DNA of 64,000 nt, taken from positions 18,606 to 82,605 of the forward strand of contig QXCR01000204.1 in the NCBI GenBank assembly GCA_004380135.1. Reading direction: 5' to 3'. The stretch's first letter is position 1. Each line of letters opens with the position of its first letter. The position numbers and the translations under genes are program-made. Under the pieces are notes generated by a model. The model did not search any database and was not told where the DNA came from. It saw only the letters and a list, made by a program, of their open reading frames with translations. Below, one piece after another: positions 23,264-34,677 of this stretch. The DNA comes from Stemphylium vesicarium. Lineage: Eukaryota > Ascomycota > Dothideomycetes > Pleosporales > Pleosporaceae.

Positions 23264-23826
23264 GTGAACGACTGCAGCGCTGCAAGGCTTGAGGCATATA
23301 ATCTACTGTGCCTCCGGCTTTCCCGGTACACTAAGAGGATAATTGTGGGGGTTGCGCTTTCTTTGCGCGGTCTCAAAGAGAGATAAAAGCGCCGCTTGTT
23401 TTCGGGCTGCTGCCATGCCCCAACTTTGCATGCTGATTCCTTTCACCTCTTTCCCTCTTTTCCCTCTTTCCCTCCTTTCCCTCTTTTCTCTCCTTTCCCT
23501 CTTTTCCCTCCTTTCCCTCTTTTCCCTCCTTTCCCTCCTTTCCCTCCTTTCCCTCCTTTCCCTCCTTTCCCTCCTTTCCCTCCTTTCCCTCCTTTCCCTC
23601 CTTTCCCTCCTTTCCCTCCTTTCCCTCCTTTCCCTCCTTTCCCTCCTTTCTCCCAACAGTTTTCCCATCGCATTAGAACACGATATAAAACGCCATGTGC
23701 TCTGGCTCTCAGCGCTCTTTATCTCTAGTAGTGGGTATTTTCGCATCAGCAAGCCTAGTTCTAATACAAGGCAGAAGTCTGACAACTATGAGACGATTAT
23801 ACGCCAGGCTCGTGAGGGAATGACAG
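23264..23826. other. Truncation junction with pyrimidine microsatellite
   Basis: Follows the last patatin exon. It contains the 9-bp microsatellite and, from about 23690, sequence similar to the DNA upstream of gene B (36070-36300), including a conserved small frame ending EEA-stop just before gene A. The family repeat therefore starts upstream of the annotated gene. Confidence 0.45.
23450..23652. repeat. Pyrimidine microsatellite, 9-bp unit
   Basis: About 20 copies of CTTTCCCTC, regular in the right half and mixed with CTTTTCCCTC variants in the left half. It creates long spurious frames on both strands (PPF, SLL, GGK and RRE repeats). Strongly strand-asymmetric (almost pure pyrimidine), so it could form triplex DNA. 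Confidence 0.9.
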
Positions 23827-25506
23827 ATGAAGAGGCATGATGAGCATCTTGCCAAAGATTCTGCTAACTCCCACCAGTTTATCTCCATAGGAATAGCTTT
23901 CCTGTTTGTACTCGCAACGGCGACGCCCGAATACCTAGCCTCTATACGGTCGAAGCTGCTACCTCACAGGCTGTCTCTTGATGACCGCCGCTCGAACGAC
24001 TCCGCACCTGCTTCAGACATATCACAAGCTATCCAGCCAGAGTATCTACCGCATCCAGTCCCCGTCAATGTCCAACCGTCCTCTACGTTCCTTCCTGCCG
24101 GCAACGACATGGAAATGGGCAATGATGAGAGTTCTCAGAGTTCTCAGAATGAAGCTGTTTCTACACTAGGCTATGCTGAGGACAAGCAGCCTTGCGATGC
24201 CAGAGCTATCGCTGATGACCCGTCATCACCTCTGAGTCCTAATAATCCGTCATCAACTAATAGATCTCCTGCCGATGATTTCGATTTCGATGGCCGCATA
24301 CCACCCTTCGAGAGTTTGTGGCCGGATTCGGAGGATGATCACATGCCAATCTCTGCCATCCAGGACGAAGGAGACGACAATGACAACAGCGTTGATGCGG
24401 AAATGCGAGACGCACCTACAGCTGGCAACTTAAACAGAGCGATGAACGATGACTCGGATACTGCAGCAGAGACTCTGTGTCTAATTCCTCGAACACAACG
24501 TAACACCTCAGTGACACCTTCCCAAAACTCCTCAACATGGAATCCAAGCCCAACGCTTAAAACTAAGTACAAACGGTCAACGTCATCGACTACGCCCACT
24601 CAGAACCCTCATGCTTTGAAACAGCTTAGCTCCCGGTATGGAGGTGAGAATATGGAGCAGATTATGGAGCTTAGTGATCGTTTTCTGCGAGCAGACGCCG
24701 TAAGCTTCATTGATACCTTCGTCTTTCTATGTGAGCAGAGTGGCCTTTGGCACCGCCCTCCACTCAGCAATCCAATCACTGGCAGTTCTTTAGCAGAGAG
24801 AACGCTTGAAAGTCTCCGCTGTGCTGAGACTATTGAGAATGACACTATCATGGATCCTGTCAGACTTAGAATAGGAAGAGTTCTCCTTTATCATTATATG
24901 GAGCAAAGAGTCCATGATATACGGAATGACCGTTCTCTGCCAAAAACACGTTCTCGGGGCAAGGATGTGCGGAGCAGAGTAACAGATATGACCTTGACCG
25001 ACATGTATAGCCATGACAACGAATCCGTTAGTGAAGAAGTAAATAAGCGGCGCCGAAACAATTTGAAAGCGCATAAGACGATAGGTAGAAGGTGGTCTCT
25101 CCTAGCATCTCACCTTGGAACTGGCATTCTATTGACTTGCGATCCTAAACTTGGGGCATACATGTAAGATTTAAAGTACACACTATACGCGTAACTACTA
25201 TAATTTATTAACACTATATACAGAAACGCTTCGCATGCTACTCTGAAAATGATAAAGGCTCTCCTAACATACACTTTACGTGTATATCCTCAAGGCATCC
25301 AAATCAACAAAATGGTAGACCCTCTAGTTGAACGCATAATAAAGGGTGCATTATCTACATCTTGGCCGGTAGCAGAAACACTAGCTGCGATAGACGGGTA
25401 CAAACAACAAGAGGAGAAAGACCGCTATTATATGGATGAAAATATGGACGACGAATGGCAGTGCGTAGAAGTCCCAGAGGGTTTTGTGCCGGTTTTCTTT
25501 TTGTAG
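23827..25506 (+). CDS. Unknown two-exon accessory gene A (paralogue of gene B)
   Basis: Exon 1 runs to 25163, intron 25164-25223 (GTAAGA ... TACAG), exon 2 25224-25506. The splice site falls inside the same Ile codon as in gene B, which supports both models. The N-terminal half is polar, Asp/Ser-rich and likely disordered; the conserved C-terminal half has SLRCAETIENDTIMDPVRLR, YHYMEQRVHDIRNDRS and RRWSLLASHLGTGILLTC. Exon 2 gives LLTYTLRVYPQGIQINKMVD and DDEWQCVEVPEGFVP. No known domain. Where gene B has its ATG (MAKPE), this copy reads ACG, so translation would need the upstream in-frame ATG at 23827 or an upstream exon: a CTAAC branch and CAG acceptor lie at about 23861-23878. The 57-bp minisatellite follows. 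Confidence 0.5.
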
Positions 25507-26020
25507 AGGTTAGGAGCGTAAACGCAACAGTCACGGTAGAGAACATTACTTAGATTTCTGTGAGCGTTTGGAAATTACAGTCATAATCCCGAAATAGTGC
25601 CGTTCGATTTCCAGACGTGGGCGTTTGGAAATCGCAGGAATGATCCCGAAATAGTGCCGTGCGATTTCCAGACGTGGGCGTTTGGAAATCGTAGGAATGA
25701 TCCCGAGATAGTGCCGTGCGATTTCCAGACGTGGGCGTTTGGAAATCGCAGTAATGATCCCGAAATAGTGCCGTGCGATTTCCAGACGTGGGCGTTTGGA
25801 AATCGTAGGAATGATCCCGAGATAGTGCCGTGCGATTTCCAGACGTGGGCGTTTGGAAATCGCAGTAATGATCCCGAGATAGTGCCGTGCGATCTACAGG
25901 CGTGAGCGTTTGGAAATTACTGGTAATTATCCCGAAATGGTGCCGCGCCGTGAGAGCGCAGATACACAAGACAGCGCAGCTCAGGTAACGATCGTCGGTG
26001 GTCAGTAGATCTGCTCCCTA
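25507..26020. other. Region between gene A and TIR unit 1
   Basis: Mostly the 57-bp minisatellite, then about 75 bp of unique sequence up to the TA that precedes the TIR unit. Confidence 0.5.
25564..25945. repeat. Minisatellite, 57-bp unit, each unit a hairpin
   Basis: Six full units start at 25564, 25621, 25678, 25735, 25792 and 25849, with a partial seventh from 25906. Each unit contains GCGATTTCCA, a 12-nt spacer, and TGGAAATCGC, a perfect 10-bp inverted repeat. The array is 60 bp downstream of gene A. Frames across it on both strands are repeat artefacts. Confidence 0.9.
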
Positions 26021-26640
26021 ACGTCCCTCCCTGCTAGTCGAAAAACCCCCCTCGCCGAAAAAATTCCAACTCTAGACACATTACCTATCACTCTATTAGT
26101 ATTGAGGATTTACAGCGTGCTGAATACTGTTCATTATGTATTTCTCCTCCAGACCCTCTACTGCAGCAAGAAAAATACCATATTCTTAGTAGTACTATCG
26201 ATCGTTCTATCCACAACGTCAAACTCTGCGTTATGCTTGCACCCCTACTGCACTGCTTCGATCGACAATATTCTAGATTTCGGAGCGCTTGGGCTACTGA
26301 TCTAGTTAGCAAGAAGGACATCTCAATCTTTTGTAGTATCCTGCTCGTTGTTTTCAGAATTACAAGTTTGTCCGTACAAACTAACAGGCACTGTAATTTA
26401 GCGAGAGCTTCTAGTGTGCTTACTTAGCATTGTATTTTATCGCTGTCCCTGTACTATACCAAATTCATCAATAGTGTGGCGCAGCTCTTCTCGAACCTTC
26501 TTTTCTGAAATGTCCAAGCGTCGGCTAAATTTAGAAGTCCAGTCCGTACAGTCCTTGCGGGCCTCATTTGACTCACTTTCCCCCTCAGTCGCTATGGATC
26601 GTGCCAGTCAGGTCCTGGCGCAAGCCTTACCAGCAGAGAA
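26021..26640 (+). repeat. Left inverted arm of TIR unit 1
   Basis: Begins ACGTCCCTCCC, subterminal AAAACCCCCCTCGCCGAAAA. Contains the leader and first 40-odd codons of transposase 2. Pairs with 33665-34282. Confidence 0.8.
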
Positions 26641-28295
26641 ACCTATGACATATGCTGCACTATCTGACTGGGGCGATGTTCCTCTTACAACGATCTATCA
26701 CCGTGCACATGGCCGGCGCTCGAAAGAGGAACATGCCCAGAGCAGGCAATACCTCACGCCAGAGGAGGAGAAGGCCATCGTTAAGTTTCTTGCTGCTGAT
26801 GTCTAGCCTTGGTCATCCTGTACGGATCAAATTCCTTCCCTTATTAGCCCTCAGCATCGCCTGCCGGCGGTCCAGCGTTCCTACAAACGACCCTATCAAG
26901 CCCCCAGGCAAGAACTGGCCCCGAGCCTTCGAGAAACGTCACCCCGAACTCAAAGCGAGAAGAGTCAAAGCAATTGACTGGAACCGTCACGAGAACAACA
27001 TATACTACAAGATCGAGGAGTGGTTTGAGGTGATACGCGAGGTATTACAGGATCCGAATATCCTACCAGAAAACGCGTACAACATGGACGAGACAGGAGT
27101 AATGCTAAGCAAGCTTGGTTCTGTCAAGGTCCTTGTGGGTAAGGATGACCTGCGTGACTACAGAGGCACGGGCGTAAAGCGCACAATGGTGACTGCGATA
27201 GAGTGCATAAGCGCTGACGGTAAGTCGCTGCTACCTCTAATAATCTGGCCAGCTTCGACTCATCGGAGCAACTGGACAACTTACCCGACCCCTGGATGGC
27301 ATTACGCCCATTCTGAGAATGGATACAATGACTCTAAGATCACCCTAGAGTGGTTAACACGTGTATTTGATATCCAAACCAAGGACAAGGCTTACGGCAG
27401 ACCAAGGGTACTAATATGCGATGGATTCGGAACTCACGAGACGCTGGAGGTCCTAGAATTTTGCTTTGTGAACAACATTATCCTGTTTCGTCTGCCCTCT
27501 CACACCTCGCACAAACTTCAGCCTTGCGATGTCGGGCCTTTTGCCCCATTAAAGACAGCCTATCGTGACCAGGTCGAGCGACTTAACCGTGGAGGTGTAG
27601 ACAAAATTGGCAAGGAGCACTTTACTTCCCTTTATAGCCCTGCGAGAGAAAAAGCTTTAAGCAAGAGGAACATCTTAGCAGGGTGGGCTGCAACTGGCTT
27701 ATTTCCTTTTAATCCAGAAAGAGTCTTTAGACATACACCAAGGCCTCCAGATACAACGACCTTGCCAGAAGTCACCAAGGAAGTAGCATCTTTCTCCCAA
27801 CATGTGGAACCTCAAACGCCTACAACGCCAGTGACAACAGAGGCTCTCGCGTCGCTGCACAATCTCATAAAAAAGGATGCTTCTAAGCCCCTCGAGCTAA
27901 GTACGCAGCGCATCCAAAAGCGGGTGCAGAAGCTCGCCAGCGCTGCACAAATTTCCTTTGCTGAATGTGCTCTCCTCCGGGATCAGAACAAATTTTTGTC
28001 TGATATTAATAAGGAAGCCAAGGTCCGCCGATCAACCAGGTCACTTGTCCTAGGCAAGGCAAAGGTGATGAAATGGGAGGATCTTGAGGAGGCACGAGCA
28101 AATCGTGCAGCAAAGGATAAAGTGAAGGCCGGTAAGGGCAAAGGCAAAGGTAGCCGGAAGCGTAGGTGTGCTGCACCAGAGGCGGATGTGGCAGAGCCAA
28201 ACGCCAAAGTGGTACGGACGAGCACAGTCCGCAAGGAAGCAAAGGATAAGGACTTAGTAGTGCCATGGATGGCCCCGGTGGCGCGCATGTATTAA
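26510..28295 (+). pseudogene. Pogo/Fot1-family transposase 2, one frameshift
   Basis: Starts MSKRRLNLEVQ at 26510. The psq-type HTH (DWGDVPLTTIYHRAHGRRS), the CENP-B-like half (GKNWPRAFEKRHPELKARRV) and all three catalytic Asp (YNMDETGVM, ICDGFGTHET, LQPCDVGPF) are present, with a Lys/Arg-rich tail (KGKGKGSRKRRCAA). Near 26790-26796 one extra base shifts the frame between EEKAIVKFL and LMSSLGHPV, where transposase 1 has an unbroken frame. Total length would be about 594 aa. The rest is free of stops over 500 codons, so the lesion is recent or a sequencing error. It belongs to the same family as transposase 1 but is clearly diverged (many conserved blocks, different termini). Confidence 0.8.
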
Positions 28296-29142
28296 GACAA
28301 CGCGAATGTACGTAAAGGTGCGCGGGTTATACAGTGCTTAGCGAAGTCAACTTCTTTCTGGTGTCAATCCGGAGATCCTCTCGAGCGAGAATGAAAACCT
28401 GGGTAGCTGTTTTAGTGCGGTTAGTGTTCGCAGTGCATCGAAAAGGCATGGCTATACGGCTGTCGTATTGCGACTGCGTGTTGTTCGGGACGCGCCTCAA
28501 CAGTTGGCCGTTCAGCGGGGTTAGCAAGCTGCAGACCGGTAGGCTGAGCGGGCTGAACGGCTGAACAACAACCAGTCAACGACAACAGCAGCCAGGCACC
28601 CTCTAACTCGAATGTACATCCAGTAGTTTCTCCGCGTAGAAGGCGAAAACGTCAAAATGCGTACCTGCTAGTGCGATTTACTTCCCAGCTAAGTCGCTAG
28701 CAAGAGCGTTAGTAAGCTCGCACGTACGGCGCGCTTGGGTTCACCACTACATCAAAGCGCATCCAGTCTTCGCTACCTGCTGAGCTCGCAGCGCCAAAGA
28801 CACGCTCAACATGGCTGCAGGTGTTCTACAGCCTTGCGGCTGACATTCTGCATGCGCTCGGAGCCACATCTACCCCGCCTAAGGTCTGATACGATGCCGT
28901 CGCCACACCAAGATCACGACACAGCGCGTTGCCTCAGCTTGCGCTTTTAGGAACGCTGCTCTGTCATAAAGGCACCTAGAGCTGCGCGGCTGTCTATTTT
29001 CCTTCTCTTATGTCGACCTCTACAGCGCACGGCACGGCCATCACACCCTCGTCCTACCAGGCTGCAACGTCGAGCCTCTTGCGTCTCGTTCCTACCCACG
29101 CGCCCACCACAGATCCACAGATCCACAGATCCACACGAGCCG
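28296..29142. other. Spacer between transposase 2 and the NLR gene
   Basis: No gene, and no ACGTCC-type end where the transposon's own 3' end would be expected. Just before the NLR start, AGATCCAC occurs three times in tandem (about 29110-29135). Presumably carries the NLR promoter. Confidence 0.45.
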
Positions 29143-32100
29143 ATGCGTCTTCTATCGTACGGAGAAGATGGCTGCCTTACGATTACCAACTTTAGCGATG
29201 ACGCGATACCCGAATACGCGATACTTTCACACACCTGGGGGGAAGATGCAGAAGAAGTGGTTTTTGCGGACCTTGCACAAGGCGGCGGCAAGCACAAGTC
29301 TGGCTACAAGAAAATTTGCTTCTGCGGGGAGCAAGCACGGCAAGACGGCTTGCAGTACTTTTGGGTCGACACATGCTGTATTGATAAGTCGGACAAGGCT
29401 GAACTTTCCCACGCTATCCAGTCTATGTTCCGCTGGTACCAAAATGCGACACAGTGCTACGTATACCTATCAGACGTATCAACAAAAAAAAGGAAAGCGG
29501 AGGGGATATCCACCGAACTCACTTGGGAGCCAGCCTTTAGGTTAAGTCGATGGTTCACGCGTGGCTGGACGCTCCAAGAGCTTCTTGCGCCAAGCAAAGC
29601 CGAGTTCTACTCTCTAGAGTGGGAAAAGCTTGGTGACAAGCTGTTGCTCAAACCACTAATCCACAAGATTACAAGCATCTCATGCAATGCGCTCGACGGA
29701 GCTCCCCTTTCCCAGTTCAGCATTAACGAGCGGCTGCGGTGGACTGTACATCGGCATACCACACTCCCGGAAGACAAAGCGTACTCCCTATCGGGTGTTG
29801 TCGATGTTGACCTAGCGCCATGCTACGGCGAGGGTGTGGATGGGGCGTTTAAGCGGCTTCACGACGAGATCAACAAGACAAAACAATGTATCCAAGACCT
29901 CTGTGGCACAGACCCATGTAACGATAAGAAGCGCATTGAGGACACAAAGGGCGGGTTGCTGAAAGACTCATACCGCTGGGTCTTTCACAACGACAGTTTC
30001 CGGCGATGGCACGAAGGCTCGCAGAGCCGGCTGCTGTGGATCAAGGGTGACCCTGGCAAGGGCAAGACGATGCTGCTCTGTGGTATCATCGACGAGCTGC
30101 AGGCGTCGAGCGCGATCGCAAAGACAAATAAAGTATCCTACTTCTTCTGCCAGGCTACCGACGCGCGCATCAACAGCGCCACAGCCGTGCTACGAGGGCT
30201 GCTGTACATGCTCGTGAAGCAGCAGCCGTCGCTTGCATCGCACGTTCGAAAAAAGTACGACGAGACAGGCAAGAACATGTTTGAGGATGCCAACGCGTGG
30301 GTTGCCCTAGCGGACATCTTTGCGGACGTGCTACGGGACTCGAGCTTGACCACTACGTACCTGATCGTGGACGCGCTGGACGAGTGCGTCACTGACCGAC
30401 CAAAGCTGCTTGACTTTATCGCAAAGCAGTCGTCGGTGTCTTCTCGTGTCAATTGGGTCGTCTCTAGTCGCAACTGGCCAGACATCGAAGCACAGCTAGA
30501 GCGGGCAGAGCACAAAGCAAGAATAAGCCTTGAGCTGAACACAGAGTCAGTTGCGGGTGCAGTTGCCGTCTTTATTCAGTTGAAGGTGGACCAGCTGGCG
30601 CAAGAGAAACAGTATAAAGCAGAGCTTCGAGACGCTGTGCTCCAGCACTTAACGGCAAATGCAAACGACACCTTCCTCTGGGTTGCGTTAGTGTGCCAAG
30701 AACTTCAGAAGACGGCGAATCGGCATGTGCTAAGGAAGCTAGCTGTGTTCCCGCCTGGGCTAGACGACTTGTACAAGCGAATGATGCAGCAGATGAGCCA
30801 GTCAGACGACGCCGAAACCTGCCGCTGCGTTCTAGCTTTGACTGCAATCCTGTATCGACCTGTCACAATCTCTGAACTAGTTGCCCTTGTGGAGCAACTT
30901 GAGGACTTGGACAACCTGGAGTTAGTGCGGGAGATTGTTAGCTTCTGTGGGTCGTTCCTTACCTTGCGAGAAGACATAGTGTACTTTGTGCATCAATCTG
31001 CGAAGGACTTCCTCTTTGCACAGGCACACCATGAAGTCTTTCCAGACGGAAGCGAAGCCGTTCATCAGATAATCTTCTTAAGATCGCTAGCGATTCTATC
31101 CAAGACATTGTGCAGGGACATGTTTAGCTTAGAGACGCCAGGATATCCTATTGAGAACGTCCAACTATCCAAGGCAGACGCGTTAGCAGTGTCAAGGTAC
31201 CCGTGCATTTCCTGGATCGACCATCTGTGCGACTCAAAGCCCCACTCTCTAGCAGACGGGGCAGGCACCCTACAAGTCCTAAGTGCAGTCGATGAGTTCC
31301 TAAAAGAAAAGTTTCTCTACTGGCTAGAGGGGCTTAGTCTGTGTAAGAGTGTAGGGAACGGCGTCATTTCAATAGAAAAACTGTGGTCGCTGGTTCAGGT
31401 ATATTACACAAGATCTACATTTATTTAGTATAACCTAGATACTAACGCTAGCAGGAGACATGCGACCAAGATCGACTTTCTCAGCTTGTTGAAGACGCAC
31501 GGCGATTCATCATGTACCACAAAGGGGCAATTGAGGGTTACCCTCTCCAGACATATGCATCTGCGCTCCTGTTTAGTCCGCCAGGTAGTCTCATTAGACG
31601 CTTATTTGAGCGGGAAGCGCCAGAAGGAGTTTGCATTTTGCCACCGCTGAGCGATAGCTGGAGCGCGTGCCTGCAGACGCTCGAGGGCCATGGCGGTACT
31701 GTCAGGTCGGTGGCCTTCTCGCACGACTCGACCCGGCTGGCGTCGGCGTCCGATGACAGGACCGTCAAGATCTGGGACGCCAGCAGCGGCGCGTGCCTGC
31801 AGACGCTCGAGGGCCATGGCAGTACTGTCTTGTCAGTGGCCTTCTCGCACGACTCGACCCGGCTGGCGTCGGCGTCCGATGACAGCACCGCCAAGATCTG
31901 GGACGCCAGCAGCGGCGCGTGCCTGCAGACGCTCGAGGGCCATGGCAGTACTGTCTTGTCAGTGGCCTTCTCGCACGACTCGACCCGGCTGGCGTCGGCG
32001 TCCGATGACAGGACCGTCAAGATCTGGGACGCCAGCAGCGGCGCGTGCCTGCAGACGCTCGTTGGCCATGGCAGTACTGTCTTGTCAGTGGCCTTCTCGC

Positions 32101-33455
32101 ACGACTCGACCCGGCTGGCGTCGGCGTCCGATGACAGGACCGTCAAGATCTGGGACGCCAGCAGCGGCGCGTGCCTGCAGACGCTCGAGGGCCATGGCGA
32201 TACTGTCAGGTCGGCGGCCTTCTCGCACGACTCGACCCGGCTGGCGTCGGCGTCCGATGACAGCACCGTCAAGATCTGGGACGCCAGCAGCGGCGCGTGC
32301 CTGCAGACGCTTGAGGGCCATGGCAATTCTGTCTACTCAGTGGCCTTCTCGTACGACTCGACCCGGCTGGCGTCGGCGTCCACCGACAGGACCGTCAAGA
32401 TCTGGGACGCCAGCAGCGGCGCGTGCCTGCAGACGCTCGTTGGCCATGGCAGTACTGTCTGGTCGGTGGCCTTCTCGTACGACTCGACCCGGCTGGCGTC
32501 GGCGTCCGCCGACGGCACCGTCAAGATCTGGGACGCCAGCAGCGGCGCGTACCTGCAGACGCTTGAGGGCCATGGCCGTACTGTCTTGTCAGTGGCCTTC
32601 TCGCACGACTTGACCCGGCTGGCGTCGGCGTCCATCGACAGGACCGTCAAGATCTGGGACGCCAGCAGCGGCGCGTGCCTGCAGACGCTCGAGGGCCATG
32701 GCAGTACTGTCTACTCAGTGGCCTTCTCGCACGACTCGACCCGGCTGGCGTCGGCGTCCATCGACAGGACCGTCAAGATCTGGGACGCCAGCAGCGGCGC
32801 GTGCCTGCAGACGCTCGTTGGCCATGGCAGTACTGTCTACTCAGTGGCCTTCTCGCACGACTCGACCCGGCTGGCGTCGGCGTCCGATGACAGCACCGTC
32901 AAGATCTGGGACGTCAGCAGCGGCGCGTGTCTGCAGACGCTCGAGGGCCATGGCGGTACTGTCAACTCAGTGGCCTTCTCGCACGACTCGACCCGGCTGG
33001 CGTCGGCGTCCGATGACAGGACCGTCAAGATCTGGGACGCCAGCAGCGGCGCGTGCCTGCAGACGCTCGAGGGCCATGGCGGTACTGTCTTGTCAGTGGC
33101 CTTCTCGCACGACTCGACCCGGCTGGCGTCGGCGTCCGATGACAGGATCGTCAAGATCTGGGACGCCAGCAGCGGCGCGTGCCTGCAGACGCTCGAGGGC
33201 TATGGCGGTTCTGTCAGCTCGGCTACTCTTGTCTTTATCCTTGCGTCGTTACACCCTAATAAGACTGTAACAGAACTCCAGCAACCTGTCTCCCGGGAAG
33301 TAGCAATTAGCCCAAATCGTACCTGGATTTCTAACAATGCTCAAGATGTGTTGTGGCTCCCCACAGAATATCGACCATTGTGCTCAGCTATGTCAGACAG
33401 ATGTGTTGGCATAGGTACAGGATCAGGAAAAGTTTGGTTCTGTCGCTTTTTGTAA
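29143..33455 (+). CDS. HET-NACHT-WD40 NLR protein (HET-D/HET-E type)
   Basis: Exons 29143-31398 and 31455-33455 give 1418 aa; the 56-nt intron has an ACTAAC branch and joins in phase 0. Order: HET domain (about residues 20-200: YAILSHTWGED, FWVDTCCIDK, RGWTLQELLAP), NACHT (Walker A WIKGDPGKGKTM near residue 310, Walker B YLIVDALDEC near 410), a helical linker ending ARRFIMYHKGAIE, then 12 nearly identical 42-residue WD40 repeats and a degenerate thirteenth. This is the architecture of Podospora HET-D/HET-E, in which the WD40 surface senses a non-self partner (a glycolipid transfer protein in that fungus), NACHT oligomerises, and HET triggers cell death. No stop or frameshift. It lies within TIR unit 1, same strand as the transposase. 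Confidence 0.9.
31687..33240 (+). repeat. WD40-coding tandem array, 126-bp unit, 12 copies plus part
   Basis: GGCCATGGC (Gly-His-Gly) recurs every 126 bp from 31687 to 33073; a last, altered unit begins at 33199. Units are almost identical except at a few codons: the residue after GHG (G, S, D, N, R), the residue before S-V-A-F (R, L, Y, W, N), and the blade loop before the KIWD strand (SDDR, SDDS, STDR, SADG, SIDR). This is the concerted-evolution pattern known for HET-D/E/R WD40 arrays. Confidence 0.9.
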
Positions 33456-33664
33456 TATCTTATGGTCGTAAAATCTCGCTCGGACTGATTCTTCTCTCTT
33501 ATATTTCTTAACTCGGCACTGATAGAGGGACGGAGATAAACATGAATACATATGTCAATTCTTTGCCACATCGAAGCTTCAAGAATCGCTACAAATAATC
33601 CATTGAGTAATTTTAACGCATTAGGTTCTTGCTGTTGGTGGGGTGTGATACATGATTTAAGCAG
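33456..33664. other. Spacer between NLR stop and right arm
   Basis: About 200 bp, AT-rich, no feature seen; presumably the NLR 3' UTR. Confidence 0.4.
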
Positions 33665-34282
33665 ACTATAAGTAATTCTACTGGTAAATCTTGCGCCAGG
33701 ACCTGAATGGCACGATCTAAGCGGAGGTAAATAAGGACTTATGAGGCCAACGAGAAGTAGATTTAGCCGGCGCTTGGACGTTTCAGATAAGAAGGTTCGA
33801 GAAGCAGAACTGCGCCACACGGCCTACACTAATGATGATTTTGGTATAGCGCAGAGGCAGCAATAAAATACAATGCTAAGTAAGCACACTGGACGCTCTC
33901 GCTAAAACAGAGTGCCTGTTAGTTTGAACGGACAAACTTGTAATTCTGAAAACAACCAGCAGGATACTACCAAAGATCGAGATAGCCTTCCTGCTCACTA
34001 GACCTGTAGCCCGAGCGCTCCGAAATCCAGAATAATGTTGATCGAAGCAGTGTAGTAGGGGTGCAAGCATAACGCTAAGTTTGATGTTGTGGATAGAACG
34101 ATCGATAGTACCACTAAGAATGTTGTATTTTTCTTGCTGCAGTAGAGGGTCTGGAGAAGAAATACATAGTGAACAGTATTCAGCACGCTGTAGATCCTCA
34201 ATACTAACAGAGTAATAGGTAATGCGTCCAGAGTTAGAATTTTTTCGGCGAGGGGGGTTTTTCGACTAGCAGGGAGGGACGT
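33665..34282 (-). repeat. Right inverted arm of TIR unit 1 (truncated transposase 5' end)
   Basis: The minus strand repeats the left arm through TCTGAA-CGTCCAAGCG and GGTCCTGGCGCAAG, i.e. into transposase codons. The transposase ATG is ACG here, and similarity is lost near 33665. It therefore carries a transposon end but no gene. Confidence 0.8.
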
Positions 34283-34284
34283 TA

Positions 34285-34677
34285 GGTTCTATGTTTGTTG
34301 GATTGATTGAACTGTGTCCGCCTTCAAGCTCTTTTTTGTAACGGTACAACTAGAGGATGAGTGAAGAGAGGACATGCGCTTGATTGACTATCTGCGGTGC
34401 ACCGAGCTGCATATATAGATAGCCATATGCCACATCGGTCTCTGTTGATACGGCAAAGGTAAAAGTGAATCAAGTAACAGTCGTTGTAACGGTGGGTGAT
34501 TCGTAATTGATTGATTCTGAGGGCAAGGCTGCAGCTCGCACACGAATTGTGCGAGCTTGCGCACAGGCCATGTGATCACGTGATCGGCTATCTGCTCTGC
34601 TACGCACGGTGGCTCGATTCCCAACAGTCTCTGAAGACAACATTAAGATCGCAGATTATGATATATACAGATTCATT
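34285..34677. other. Intergenic region right of TIR unit 1
   Basis: No gene recognised. Contains a palindromic GATCACGTGATC at about 34573-34584. Confidence 0.35.

Larger units (their letters stand above)
26021..34282. mobile_element. TIR unit 1: pogo-type ends enclosing transposase 2 and a HET-NACHT-WD40 gene
   Basis: Both outer ends read ACGTCCCTCCCTGCTAGTCG inward and each is flanked by TA (26019-26020 and 34283-34284), the target duplication of Tc1/mariner/pogo elements. The inverted repeats are long, about 620 bp (26021-26640 and 33665-34282), with roughly 90% identity by eye over the first 500. They run into the 5' part of the transposase gene: the right arm repeats the first codons of transposase 2 in inverse orientation. 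No end of this type lies between transposase 2 and the NLR gene, so the first matching opposite end is at 34282. Either a composite transposon that captured an NLR or two opposed copies, the right one truncated. Confidence 0.7.

Noticed and set aside
23303..23840. Long frames encoding RRE, GGK, PPF and SLL repeats on both strands
   Set aside because: They are translations of the 9-bp pyrimidine microsatellite; open in several frames only because the unit lacks stops.
25550..25969. Frames of 102 and 139 aa with perfect internal repeats
   Set aside because: The 57-bp minisatellite has a length divisible by three and no stops, so both strands are open by chance.
31538..33270. Antisense and shifted frames over the WD40 array (up to 307 aa)
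   Set aside because: They mirror the 126-bp repeats of the true gene; the plus-strand frame with WD40 sequence is the coding one.
33341..33820. A 159-aa minus-strand protein
   Set aside because: It is the truncated inverted copy of the transposase 5' end, with the start codon lost, running into the NLR 3' end.
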